The translations under genes were made by a program, and so were the position numbers. Below the pieces are notes generated by a model. That model searched no databases, was not told the DNA's origin, and was given only the letters and a program-made list of their open reading frames with translations. Positions 54,444-63,854 of a DNA stretch of 64,000 bases are shown here, in pieces (within the stretch, counting starts at the first letter, position 1; each line of letters starts with the position of its first letter). Source of the stretch: Arenibacter sp. 6A1 (lineage in GTDB: Bacteria > Bacteroidota > Bacteroidia > Flavobacteriales > Flavobacteriaceae); NCBI RefSeq assembly GCF_012272855.1, contig NZ_JAAXCQ010000020.1, positions 40,198-104,197 on the forward strand. The letters run 5' to 3'.

Positions 54444-56982
54444 ATTAGGTAGTGTTTATTTTTTGTGTATGCTGCTCTTCCTCTCCATTGTCGGAAGGGC
54501 GCAAGAAATACCCAAAAACACGATTGGGCTTATTCCGTACATCCAGCAATTAGAGAAAGAATTTAATATTAAATTCTCTTATGTAGATGAGGACCTTGCT
54601 TCCCTAAGCATGCGTATTGATCCGCAAAAAGTATCTCTAGAGGCCATATTAGAAGGGATTCGCAATGAGACCCAACTACAAATCAAGAAACTCAATGATC
54701 GATACTACACCCTATCGAAGAGTAATCTTGTCACTATTTGCGCCTTTTTAGTAGATCTCAGCGATAACAACCCGCTTATCAATGCTACGGTAGAAGTGAC
54801 GGGTAGTAGTATTCGCAGGATCAGCGATTTTGAGGGACAGTTTATCCTTGATGAAATTCCAAGAGAAGCCAATATAGCCATTAGACACCTTGGCTACAAG
54901 ACCGTCTATATAAAGGCCCAGGACTATGTTTCTCAACGTCCATGCCGCACTGTTATAATGAGTCCTAACGTCCAAGAACTCAACGAGGTAATCGTTTACA
55001 ACTATCTTACAGAAGGACTTAGCAAACAAAAAGATGCGAGCATCAGTTTAAACACCGAAGAATTTGGCATTTTGCCTGGACTTATAGAACCCGATGTTTT
55101 ACAGACCATTCAGGCCCTGCCCGGCATTAAGAGTGTAGACGAGACTGTCTCCGATATCAATATCAGAGGGGGTACCAATGACCAAAACCTTGTACTTTGG
55201 GACGGTATTAAAATGTATCAGACCGGACATTTTTTTGGGTTGATTTCTGCTTTCAACCCTTATTTGACCGAAAAAGTAACCATTATAAAAAATGGTACTA
55301 GTGTAGAATATGGAGACGGCGTCAGCAGCGTCATCGCCATGGAAACTAAAAATAAGGTCAACAAAACGTTTATTGGGGGGGGCGGATTTAATTTGCTCAA
55401 TGGTGATATATTTGCGCACATACCGATTGCCAACAACCTTTCGGCACAATTTTCGGCAAGAAGATCTACTACGGATTTTGTTAAGACCCCTACTTACAAC
55501 CGTTTTTTTGACAAGGTTTTCCAAGACAGTGAAGTCAAGGAAAACAACGGTACTTCAGAAGATGAAGACATTGTAAGGAACGAAGAATTTTACTTTTACG
55601 ACTTTACGGGAAAAATACTTTATGACATCAATGAAAAACAAAAAATAAGACTCAATTTCATTACCCTTGACAACAATTTACAATATTCCGAACAATCTAA
55701 GAATAGCGATAGCGAGAGTCTTTTAGACCAAACCAACCTATCTTTTGGGGGCAGTCTAGATAGTCAGTGGTCGCCTAGACTAGGCAGTTCATTAGCTGTT
55801 TTTTATACCCGCTACAACCTAGATGCCCAAAACACCTCATCGGAATCGCAACAGTTATTCCAAAATAACCGGGTGTTAGAAACCGGTATTAAATTAAATA
55901 CCCATTACCAGCTATGGCAAAACCTGAATTGGTTAAACGGCTACCAATTTAATGAAGTAGGTATCACTAACACCGCAAACGTTACCCAACCTCCTTTTAA
56001 AAGCAATGTTAAAGGGGTAATCCGTACCCATGCCCTCTTTTCCGAATTGGCCTACCAGAGCGACAATAGAAAATTGGTCGCCCGTGCAGGGGCCCGTTTA
56101 AATTATATAGAAAACCTCAACACTTTTACCGAATTTATTTTAGAGCCCCGACTAAATATCAATGTTTTAATAGCACCCTTTTTCAGGGCCGATATTTTAG
56201 GAGAATACAAGAGCCAGACTACGAATCAAATCATAGATTTGGAACAAAATTTCTTAGGGATAGAAAAACGTCGTTGGATACTCTCGAACGAAAAATCACT
56301 GCCTATCACCAAAAGCAAACAAGCCTCCTTTGGCCTTAATTATGATAGAAGAAGCGTGTATATAGGGATTGAAGCATTCTATAAAGAAGTAACTGGTATT
56401 AGCACGGCAACCCAAGGTTTCCAAAATGAAGACCAATTCAATGGAGAAATAGGCAGCTATGATGTAAAGGGAATAGAATTCTTAATCAACAAAAAAACTA
56501 ACAAATACAGTACTTGGTTCAGTTATTCCTTTAATGACAATACCTATACTTTTAAAGATATAAGCCCTAACCAATTCCCAAACAATCTGGACATAAGGCA
56601 CACCATTACTTTTGCTGGAACCTATACCTATAAAAAAATTAAATTTGGCCTAGGCGCCAATTACCACACGGGAAAACCATTTACAAAACCGCAACAAAAG
56701 GATAACATTATAGACTTGGGTATTTTTCCCAACAAAATTAATTACGAATCGCCCAACAGCAGTAGGCTACCTGATTACCTGCGTATAGACAGCTCTTTTA
56801 TGTACGAATTCGCGCTCGCGAAAGGCATTAAATCTTCCATGGGCATCTCGGTATTGAACCTGTTGAACAAACGGAATCTTTTAAATACCTATTACCGGAT
56901 CAATGAGAACGATGAGATTGAAACTGTAGAAAGGATATCGCTAGGGATAACCCCAAATTTTAGTTTTAGGTTGAAGTTTTAA
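54427..56982 (+). CDS. TonB-dependent outer-membrane receptor with STN signalling domain
   Basis: 851 aa. A signal peptide (to VGRAQ) is followed by an STN domain (~35-90, IKFSYVDEDL), a CarboxypepD-regulatory-like domain (~98-180, INATVEVTGSSIR), a plug (~205-310, INIRGGTNDQNLVLWDG) and a beta-barrel ending in an aromatic SFRLKF. It imports an unknown ligand and signals through FecR. No SusD gene follows, so this is not a canonical polysaccharide-utilisation locus. I start at the ATG 54427; a TTG 24 nt earlier is less likely. Confidence 0.9.
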   Translation: MLKPPKLGSVYFLCMLLFLSIVGRAQEIPKNTIGLIPYIQQLEKEFNIKFSYVDEDLASLSMRIDPQKVSLEAILEGIRNETQLQIKKLNDRYYTLSKSNLVTICAFLVDLSDNNPLINATVEVTGSSIRRISDFEGQFILDEIPREANIAIRHLGYKTVYIKAQDYVSQRPCRTVIMSPNVQELNEVIVYNYLTEGLSKQKDASISLNTEEFGILPGLIEPDVLQTIQALPGIKSVDETVSDINIRGGTNDQNLVLWDGIKMYQTGHFFGLISAFNPYLTEKVTIIKNGTSVEYGDGVSSVIAMETKNKVNKTFIGGGGFNLLNGDIFAHIPIANNLSAQFSARRSTTDFVKTPTYNRFFDKVFQDSEVKENNGTSEDEDIVRNEEFYFYDFTGKILYDINEKQKIRLNFITLDNNLQYSEQSKNSDSESLLDQTNLSFGGSLDSQWSPRLGSSLAVFYTRYNLDAQNTSSESQQLFQNNRVLETGIKLNTHYQLWQNLNWLNGYQFNEVGITNTANVTQPPFKSNVKGVIRTHALFSELAYQSDNRKLVARAGARLNYIENLNTFTEFILEPRLNINVLIAPFFRADILGEYKSQTTNQIIDLEQNFLGIEKRRWILSNEKSLPITKSKQASFGLNYDRRSVYIGIEAFYKEVTGISTATQGFQNEDQFNGEIGSYDVKGIEFLINKKTNKYSTWFSYSFNDNTYTFKDISPNQFPNNLDIRHTITFAGTYTYKKIKFGLGANYHTGKPFTKPQQKDNIIDLGIFPNKINYESPNSSRLPDYLRIDSSFMYEFALAKGIKSSMGISVLNLLNKRNLLNTYYRINENDEIETVERISLGITPNFSFRLKF

Positions 56983-57031
56983 AAGAAAAAGAGGCTGCTT
57001 TAAAATCTTAAATGACAGCTTTTTAAAACAA

Positions 57032-57076
57032 AAAGTCGGAAGCCTTGCGATATTGCTATCCAAAACTTCCGACTTT
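57032..57076. terminator. Terminator between convergent genes
   Basis: AAAGTCGGAAG (57032-57042) and CTTCCGACTTT (57066-57076) form an 11-bp stem with a 23-nt loop. It lies between the receptor gene and the double-DUF1080 gene; A/T runs on both sides. Confidence 0.65.
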
Positions 57077-57096
57077 AAAGAAGACTGTTTTCAGTA

Positions 57097-60000
57097 CTAC
57101 TTACTTAGGTCTTTGATTCTAATATTACGAAAAGCCAGTTCCGATCCATGCCCCAAGAATGCAATATGTCCTTTGCTTCTCAATAAGCCTGGATGATCTT
57201 TCTTATCTAAAGTACCGTTTTTAGAAGCTTCCTTAATATTACCATCGAGGATTACTTTTCCGTTCAGGGTAATTTTGATGTGATCGCCCTTTACAATAAC
57301 CTCTTGGCTGTTCCATTCCCCTACCGGATTTAACGCACCTCTTTTAGCGGCGATTATACCGTAGACAGAACCGTGATATTGGTGGTCGTCCAAATTGGCG
57401 TAAATCTGGGCAGTATTATCCAAGATCTGCAATTCTTTCCCCATATAGGCCACATCACCTTCTAGGGGAGCGTGAATACCCAATCCGTTATTGGCACCAG
57501 GTGTTAGTTTAAAATCGAATCTAAATACAAAATCGGAATATTCCTCAACCGTGTACAAATTACCGTGTCCACCTTGTTTTGGCTTCACCAACAACTCATT
57601 GTTTTCAACGATATAATCTGTTTTATTCCCAATCCAATGATCAAGATCTTTTCCACCTAGTAAGGATTTAAAACCTTCCTTCTTTTCGGCTTGCGTCAAT
57701 TGATCATCACCGGTACTAATTTCTCTAACATATATATTCCTAAACCCTAAATCTTCACCATGGGCCTGAAGTTCTATAGCTTCCTTAGCAAAAATTGCCT
57801 GTTTGCGATCCCAATAGTTATCCATAACCACATTATCGGTTACCAATACTCCGTTTAAATAAACAGTTACCCTATCGCCTACCATTTTAATACGGAAGGT
57901 ATTCCATTCATTAACTGGGTTATCGGCTACTAGCAAAGGTTTACTTTCGTGTTTTTGGTTATTGTACAATCCACCAGATCCTACTTGAGCCCCTACTTCA
58001 ACCAAAGCGACGTCCCAAATTTGAACTTGAGGAGTACCTCTTAGATAAATACCGCTATCGCCGCCATTGGTAATCTTCCAATCGACCAACATTTCAAAAT
58101 CGCCGTAATCTTTTACAGTACATATGTTATTGTATCCTTCTCCTTTAAAGCCAATAACGCCATCTTTCACATACCAATCCCTCATCATTTGGGCATTGGC
58201 TTTTGCTTGTTCCCTGGCCAATTTAGCAGGGGACATTTTAGAACGTGCTATTGGGTTTGCTACCAATCCTTCCCAGCCGGTAAAATCCTTGCCATTGAAA
58301 ATAGAGACGAAACCTTTATCTTTTGGCATCTTATCCAAAAACTCTTTAACATCAATCTTTATATATTGACTGTCCGGGCCTGTAAGGTTGTCGACACTTC
58401 TAGAAACGATATCCCTAACAACATCTCCACTCAAGCCATTTTTCACGCCTGGTGTTGGAAGCGCAATTGCGATCGCTGCATTTGAAGCAGTAGTCAACAA
58501 TTCCTGATCGTCCAAATATTCTGAAACAAACACCAAAGAAAGGAAGGTCTTTATTTTTTGTGCAGCCATAAGCACTAGTTTCTTCTCCTGTACATTTGTA
58601 GCTTCTGGCATTATTTTACGGACTAAAAGTAATTTTTGATCCTCTGGATAGTTAGACCTTACCACCTTTGTCAGGTAGTTTTCAAAAGCTTTTTTACGGA
58701 TTTCATTGTCTGCTCCATTTTTTGCAGTTTCCAACAAATACGGGATAGCATCGTTGTTTTTCCAATTCGTCAAAGCTCTTAAGGCCAATGCTTTTTCATT
58801 CTTATTTCCTGTCGAAAGTCTATCCGAAACCATCTTTAAGGCTTCCTCTGAACTCAAAGCCGCTAAAATTGGCAATAACTTAGATTTATCGTCTGCGCCT
58901 TCATAGGTAGAAAGGATTTTTCCTGAAAAATCGCTATCGCTACCATTAAGCACGTTTAAGATAGCTCTTTGGTTGTTTTCTATGTATTCTTCCTTTTCCG
59001 TTTTCCCTAAAAGCACCATTAAATCGGACAAGTTATTTCCGGTAGCTATCGATGGCAATGCCTTATAAATGGCAGCATCTACTTTATCACTTCCTTTATT
59101 GACAAGTCCCAAAAGGGTATCGAATTGATTATTTGCCTTACGAGCTGCCAATACATTTACAAGAACTACTTTTGCATCTTCGGCAACCTTGTTCAACTGA
59201 AAAGCCAATACCTCATTGTCTTTAGTATCTACAACTCTTAAAAAGGTTCCTTCAAGAGCAGAAAATTCCTCAGTGGTCGAAGCTTTGTTTAAGCTTTTAA
59301 ACAACTCTGGCAACGCCTTTACTTTATCTTGATATGCCAAGGCTTTAATCCCTGCCACTCTTACATTGGCATTCTTATCATTTAAGGCTTTTAAAATTAC
59401 CTTTTCAAAAACCACGGCATCTTCCCTGGTCTGCAACATTCTAATAACCAAGGGCTTGATATCTGTACTAGATTTCTTGTACAATTTAGTCCATTTGGCC
59501 ACTTCTGCATACCCAAGTTGGTCAGAAGCCGCATCCAATACTGCTCCAACATACTTGCTATCCTTGTTTTTAGCCTCCTTCAATAAGGTTTTAGTCATTC
59601 CCTTTCCATCGTTTGCAGCTAGTATATGTACCCCAGCTGACCTAAAATGTAATTGTTCTTCGTCCTTACAATTCTTTAACAATTCATTGGCTAGCGCTGT
59701 ACTAAGCTCCTTATTGCCTTCTTCTTGCAACCTATTACCGTAATGAATAAAAGCCAAAATACTATTGGTATCGTCCAGCTTATAGTTGGATTTTTCAACA
59801 GCATTCGCTAAAACATCATAAGAACTTACCCCTGCAATATTGGCCAAGGCCATTAGGGCTTTTTGCTGTACCGTTTTTGATGACGAAGCAGCTAATTCCT
59901 TAATTACGGTTTCACCTGCAGCATATTTTAACTCTCCTAACGCATCTACCAAGGAGGCTTGTTTGTGGCTATCCGCACCTTTTACGGCATTTAAGATCGC

Positions 60001-60498
60001 CGCAGCAGCTTCATTGGTCCCTATAGCGGTTAGGGCAGCTAGTGCCGGGTGAAACAAAGCTTCTTGGGACAGATAGTTCTTTAAGGTAGCAATACTAGCA
60101 TTGGTACCACAAAACATCAGGCGATCGATCAAAAAGGTCTTTACCTCTTCGTTCGATGCTTTTTCCAAAGCCTGTAAAATGGCCTTTTCTACAACACCTT
60201 CTTTAATTGTAGCCTGGGTTCCTCCACTGTACACCGCTACACTCTGCATGGCGTAACGAGCTTTGGTGTCATCGCCGCTTCCTAAGGGTATTAACATATC
60301 AGAAAATTTAAGTACCCCATCGGTACCCAAATCAATGATTTCTTGCATCAATCGATCAGCATGTTCCAAATCTTCGGTTGGCAATTGTGCTAAAATATCG
60401 GCTACCTTAGTATCCAATGTTCTATTGTCCTGAGCATTCATGGCAAAGGCGCCTATAAATAGCAAAAGCACCGACAGCTTTTTATATAGTGTATTCAT
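57097..60498 (-). CDS. HEAT-repeat protein with two C-terminal DUF1080 domains
   Basis: 1133 aa with a signal peptide (AFAMNAQ). Residues ~25-720 are an alpha-solenoid of HEAT-like repeats (e.g. LASNEEVKTFLIDRLM- and NANVRVAGIKALAY-type helices). Two DUF1080 (3-keto-disaccharide hydrolase/concanavalin-like) domains follow: ~724-925 (FVSIFNGKDFTGWEG ... NGGDSGIYLRG) and ~938-1133 (FKSLLGGKDLDHWIG ... NNGLGIHAP). The solenoid may hold substrate or partner while the DUF1080 pair cleaves 3-keto-glycosides. It starts 22 nt after the Gfo/Idh/MocA gene, so they form an operon. Confidence 0.85.
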   Translation of the reverse strand: MNTLYKKLSVLLLFIGAFAMNAQDNRTLDTKVADILAQLPTEDLEHADRLMQEIIDLGTDGVLKFSDMLIPLGSGDDTKARYAMQSVAVYSGGTQATIKEGVVEKAILQALEKASNEEVKTFLIDRLMFCGTNASIATLKNYLSQEALFHPALAALTAIGTNEAAAAILNAVKGADSHKQASLVDALGELKYAAGETVIKELAASSSKTVQQKALMALANIAGVSSYDVLANAVEKSNYKLDDTNSILAFIHYGNRLQEEGNKELSTALANELLKNCKDEEQLHFRSAGVHILAANDGKGMTKTLLKEAKNKDSKYVGAVLDAASDQLGYAEVAKWTKLYKKSSTDIKPLVIRMLQTREDAVVFEKVILKALNDKNANVRVAGIKALAYQDKVKALPELFKSLNKASTTEEFSALEGTFLRVVDTKDNEVLAFQLNKVAEDAKVVLVNVLAARKANNQFDTLLGLVNKGSDKVDAAIYKALPSIATGNNLSDLMVLLGKTEKEEYIENNQRAILNVLNGSDSDFSGKILSTYEGADDKSKLLPILAALSSEEALKMVSDRLSTGNKNEKALALRALTNWKNNDAIPYLLETAKNGADNEIRKKAFENYLTKVVRSNYPEDQKLLLVRKIMPEATNVQEKKLVLMAAQKIKTFLSLVFVSEYLDDQELLTTASNAAIAIALPTPGVKNGLSGDVVRDIVSRSVDNLTGPDSQYIKIDVKEFLDKMPKDKGFVSIFNGKDFTGWEGLVANPIARSKMSPAKLAREQAKANAQMMRDWYVKDGVIGFKGEGYNNICTVKDYGDFEMLVDWKITNGGDSGIYLRGTPQVQIWDVALVEVGAQVGSGGLYNNQKHESKPLLVADNPVNEWNTFRIKMVGDRVTVYLNGVLVTDNVVMDNYWDRKQAIFAKEAIELQAHGEDLGFRNIYVREISTGDDQLTQAEKKEGFKSLLGGKDLDHWIGNKTDYIVENNELLVKPKQGGHGNLYTVEEYSDFVFRFDFKLTPGANNGLGIHAPLEGDVAYMGKELQILDNTAQIYANLDDHQYHGSVYGIIAAKRGALNPVGEWNSQEVIVKGDHIKITLNGKVILDGNIKEASKNGTLDKKDHPGLLRSKGHIAFLGHGSELAFRNIRIKDLSK

Positions 60499-60520
60499 TT
60501 TTAGTATCCTTTAATTTTAA

Positions 60521-61789
60521 TTAATAAGCCCAAGAGGCCCTCATTGGTTGATCTATTAATCTGTTTGCCTCTTCATCGTTAATGAATTCTTGCTTAACAG
60601 GGTCAAATTCTAACGTCCTTCCTAAACGAAGTGCTATAATCCCCATATTCACCACTGTTGCTGAACGGTGACCGTTTTCTTCATTAAGGGCAAATTTTTG
60701 ACGGGTTTTTACAGATTCCGAGAACACGGTTATTTGCTCTTCCGGATCTGGCATACTATCTATGAGTCCTTCGATATTAGGGATAGTCGATTTAAATCCG
60801 TTGTATATTTTCCCATTAGGACCTTCAATATAGGCAGCATCCTTATCCTTATTTTCGCCATCTAAAATGATCTGACAACCATCGGCATAGGTATAGGTAA
60901 TTTTTCTCCATGTACCAATAGCGTCATAATGTTGTTGCGGGGCATCGACCTCAACTTTTACAGGACTGGTATTGTCTTTTCCCAAGAAATACTGAACAGG
61001 GTCTATATAATGTTGTCCCATGTCCCCTAATCCACCTCCGTCATAATCCCAGTAACCTCTAAAGGTACCGTGTACCCTATGAGGGTTATAAGGTTTCTCC
61101 GGTGCTGGCCCCAGCCACATATTATAGTCTAATTGTGCTGGTACCGGCTGAGGGGTCAAGTTTTCTTTCCCTACCCAGTAAAACTTCCAGTTAAAACCAG
61201 TAACCCCACTAATGGTTACTTTTAACGGCCACCCTAGGGCACCGCTATCGACCACTTTTTTAAGTTTCTTAACCGGGGTTCCCATTCCATAAAAATTATC
61301 TTTAAAACGGAACCAAGTATTTAAACGGAACATCTTTCCGTGCAACTGCATAGCTTCGACTACCTTTTTTCCTTCCCCTATGGTTCTGGTCATCGGTTTT
61401 TCACACCAAACATCTTTTCCTGCCTCGGCGGCCATAATAGACATAAGCCCGTGCCAATGCGGAGGAGTTGCTATATGTACTATATCAATATCGGGTCTTT
61501 GCAAGACCTCACGGAAATCTCTGTACCCAGTTACTCCACTACCTACTTTCTTAAGAGTATTGGCCAAATGGTTTCCATCGGCATCACAAATGGCCAACAA
61601 CCTTGTTCCCTCATATGTAAGGTGTCCTTGTCCCATTCCACCAACACCAATAACGGCCTTGGTCAATTGATCACTGGGTGGAATAAAATTAGCGCCCCCC
61701 ATAACATGTCTTGGAATAATGCTGATTCCTGCAGCTGCCACTAACGATTTTCTTACGAAATCCCTACGGCCAGTTGAATTTTTCTTCAT
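60521..61789 (-). CDS. Tat-exported Gfo/Idh/MocA-family oxidoreductase
   Basis: 422 aa. A twin-arginine signal (GRRDFVRKS, then AAAGISIIP) sends it folded to the periplasm. The Rossmann motif is AVIGVGGMGQGH; the family CEKPM (E-K-P) motif occurs near 135, and DMGQHYIDP lies in the C-terminal domain. Exported members of this family, with tightly bound NAD(H), oxidise glycosides at C3 or epimerise sugars. The immediate downstream double-DUF1080 gene fits a 3-keto-glycoside pathway. A tandem GGGGTAAT repeat lies 75-95 nt upstream of the start. Confidence 0.88.
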   Translation of the reverse strand: MKKNSTGRRDFVRKSLVAAAGISIIPRHVMGGANFIPPSDQLTKAVIGVGGMGQGHLTYEGTRLLAICDADGNHLANTLKKVGSGVTGYRDFREVLQRPDIDIVHIATPPHWHGLMSIMAAEAGKDVWCEKPMTRTIGEGKKVVEAMQLHGKMFRLNTWFRFKDNFYGMGTPVKKLKKVVDSGALGWPLKVTISGVTGFNWKFYWVGKENLTPQPVPAQLDYNMWLGPAPEKPYNPHRVHGTFRGYWDYDGGGLGDMGQHYIDPVQYFLGKDNTSPVKVEVDAPQQHYDAIGTWRKITYTYADGCQIILDGENKDKDAAYIEGPNGKIYNGFKSTIPNIEGLIDSMPDPEEQITVFSESVKTRQKFALNEENGHRSATVVNMGIIALRLGRTLEFDPVKQEFINDEEANRLIDQPMRASWAY

Positions 61790-61863
61790 TAAAGTATATT
61801 CTATGGTATTATTAAATAAATTGATGTATCTCTTAACAAAGAAAGATGGTAGTGCGTAAAAAA

Positions 61864-61883
61864 AGGGGTAATGTTTGGGGTAA
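61864..61883 (-). promoter_or_regulatory. Candidate operator: tandem direct repeat GGGGTAAT
   Basis: GGGGTAAT (61864-61871) and GGGGTAAT (61876-61883) on the + strand are spaced by GTTT, a 12-nt period. On the coding strand they read ATTACCCC twice. They lie in the 142-nt gap between the SARP-like regulator stop and the Gfo/Idh start. A weaker third match (TGCGTAAA, 61853-61860) sits 11 nt further. SARP-type regulators bind direct repeats with about one helical turn spacing, so this is a plausible operator. Confidence 0.45.
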
Positions 61884-61931
61884 TACTTTTAAAATAAGGC
61901 GATTTGAAGAAAAAAATAATACTAGTGCCTT

Positions 61932-63854
61932 CTATACGGGTTCATTGGCCACTACATCTTCGAACCTGACCAGATATGAATCACCGTATAATTCCTCGTA
62001 CAGTTTCGTAAAATTATTATACACCTTGCGCGCCAAGCTAAGTTTACCTTGCTTGATCAAGATTTGAAGTTTTATTTTAAGCGCTGTTTCATTCAACTCA
62101 TCATAGAGATACATCACTTCGGCCAGGTCATACAAGACTGCTGCATGCTCATCGATCTCCAAAACAGTGGACAGCTCGGTACAAACTTCTATAATTTGGT
62201 GACTAAATCGCTCTAAAAAAGGATCGAACCACGAATCCCTGATATTGGTTAAAAATCTATCTTCTTTTAAAATATTAAAAAATGAGGGTAACTGCTTCTC
62301 TAGGTCCTTTTTTTGAAAACTACCTTGCCCCAGATCTCCTATAAATTTTTGAACTTGTTGATAATCGCAATAGCTATTTTCTCCTAATTCCAACATCCAG
62401 GATTTATCCTTAAAGCTTAATTGTATTCCTGTACTGGCAGAAAGAATCGTTCTTAAATTCTGAATATTGGTCCCCCGGGTATTCTTGGCTTCCTGAACGC
62501 TCATTCCAGGCCATAACAATTCGGTCAGTTTTTTAGTACTGATACCTTTTTTCCCTTCAATGCTGTTTAATAGCACTACAACAAAGAGTTGCTTAAGTTT
62601 CGGCGAAAGCTTTTTAGCTACATCTTCGCCCTGGGCGGTAAGAATGCGGAGAGCGCCAAAACAAAGAATTTTTTCCTGGAAATCTTGCTTCTCAGACACT
62701 ATTTTCACAGGGTTTTCTACAATCTCCTGGGACGTTACGGCAGCTTTAGGCGGCAATGTTTTGTATCTCTTAAAAAACCTATACCCTAAAAATCCGAAAA
62801 CTGCGATTAGGCCCAAACCTACTACCAGAAGGTAATAGTGGTATGAAAATCTATTAGCACTTGTATTTTCATAGTCTTTTTGAATTTCTGCTGCATTCAG
62901 TTCTCGTTCCCAAATTTTAATATCCGTGATATAGCCCGTAAAAAACTCTTGCCAAAGGTTGCTGCCTATTAAAATATTGAAGTCGGAAGTATCGTAATTT
63001 TCTATTAATTTAATTTTGTCGGTTTGTCGACCATTGAGGTAAAAATAAAGTTCATCCTTTACCTTGGAATGCACCAAGCCCACATGGGTCCACTCATTTA
63101 AGGGAACTTTTGAAGTATTGGAAATATAATCCTTAATACCAGCCATGGTAAAGGTTAAATATCCCTTATGAAGTTTCAGCACAAAATTATCGCCCTTTCC
63201 TAAAATACTATTGTTATTACTAAGTTCTGTTGGCTTAATCCATCCCGAAATCGTAAAACTCCCCTGCAAGGAGTTTCGGCTGTTTATTCCGGCATCGACA
63301 AAGGCTCCTTCACTTAAATATCCGACGGCCCCCCGAACAGGATCATTGTACACCTTAATATTATTGGATAAAATCTCCTTATTGTTTTTTCTAATGGTAT
63401 TCTTTACGGCCGTATCAAAACTAAAATGATCGGTGAGCCCGTATTCAAAATCCAAGGGAAAGCCAACAAATTCCTTAATATTATCACGATTTTCGGGAGT
63501 CGTAATAATAATATCCGGAGAGAAATAATACCCTGGCTTATGAGGTATAAAGACCGGCAAACTATTCTCTTTAGACAGTGGAAAACTAAACAGGCCTTGA
63601 ACAAGAATATCTTTTTTATCCTTAAAGCTTATATTATACAATAGCCCTTCTTTTGATTTGAGAGTCCCATAAACCTTTCTTGTTGCATTCAGCGCACCTA
63701 CCAAACTATCTGCCGAGGGCAGCAATTCTGGTGCTACTTGAACAAAAGTCGGTTTTCGACCAGAATTTTTCCAAATATTGAACAAGGTACTATCCTTAAG
63801 ACTACTGGCCTTTTCGACCGTAATAATCCCTAATTCCTTGGCTGTTTTGAACAT
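61932..63854 (-). CDS. Transmembrane LamG - SARP-type one-component regulator, N-terminus uncertain
   Basis: 640 aa in the open frame. Residues ~1-175 are unassigned, ~175-322 a LamG/concanavalin-like domain (FTISGWIKP; EWTHVGLVHS; ITDIKIWERELN), ~340-358 one membrane helix followed by FFKRYK (so the N-part is outside), ~393-498 an OmpR/SARP-type winged helix (LSPKLKQLF; STKKLTELLWPG; RGTNIQNLRTIL), and ~500-640 a BTAD-like helical region. It should sense a ligand outside and bind DNA inside. The ATG used gives no signal peptide; the frame is closed by TAA about 36 nt upstream, so the start or a frameshift near 63855-63900 is unresolved. It probably controls the adjacent Gfo/Idh-DUF1080 operon. 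Confidence 0.7.
   Translation of the reverse strand: MFKTAKELGIITVEKASSLKDSTLFNIWKNSGRKPTFVQVAPELLPSADSLVGALNATRKVYGTLKSKEGLLYNISFKDKKDILVQGLFSFPLSKENSLPVFIPHKPGYYFSPDIIITTPENRDNIKEFVGFPLDFEYGLTDHFSFDTAVKNTIRKNNKEILSNNIKVYNDPVRGAVGYLSEGAFVDAGINSRNSLQGSFTISGWIKPTELSNNNSILGKGDNFVLKLHKGYLTFTMAGIKDYISNTSKVPLNEWTHVGLVHSKVKDELYFYLNGRQTDKIKLIENYDTSDFNILIGSNLWQEFFTGYITDIKIWERELNAAEIQKDYENTSANRFSYHYYLLVVGLGLIAVFGFLGYRFFKRYKTLPPKAAVTSQEIVENPVKIVSEKQDFQEKILCFGALRILTAQGEDVAKKLSPKLKQLFVVVLLNSIEGKKGISTKKLTELLWPGMSVQEAKNTRGTNIQNLRTILSASTGIQLSFKDKSWMLELGENSYCDYQQVQKFIGDLGQGSFQKKDLEKQLPSFFNILKEDRFLTNIRDSWFDPFLERFSHQIIEVCTELSTVLEIDEHAAVLYDLAEVMYLYDELNETALKIKLQILIKQGKLSLARKVYNNFTKLYEELYGDSYLVRFEDVVANEPV

Noticed and set aside
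53523..56982. Canonical SusC/SusD polysaccharide-utilisation locus
   Set aside because: There is a TonB receptor with FecR and sigma factor, but no SusD gene and no adjacent glycoside hydrolases.
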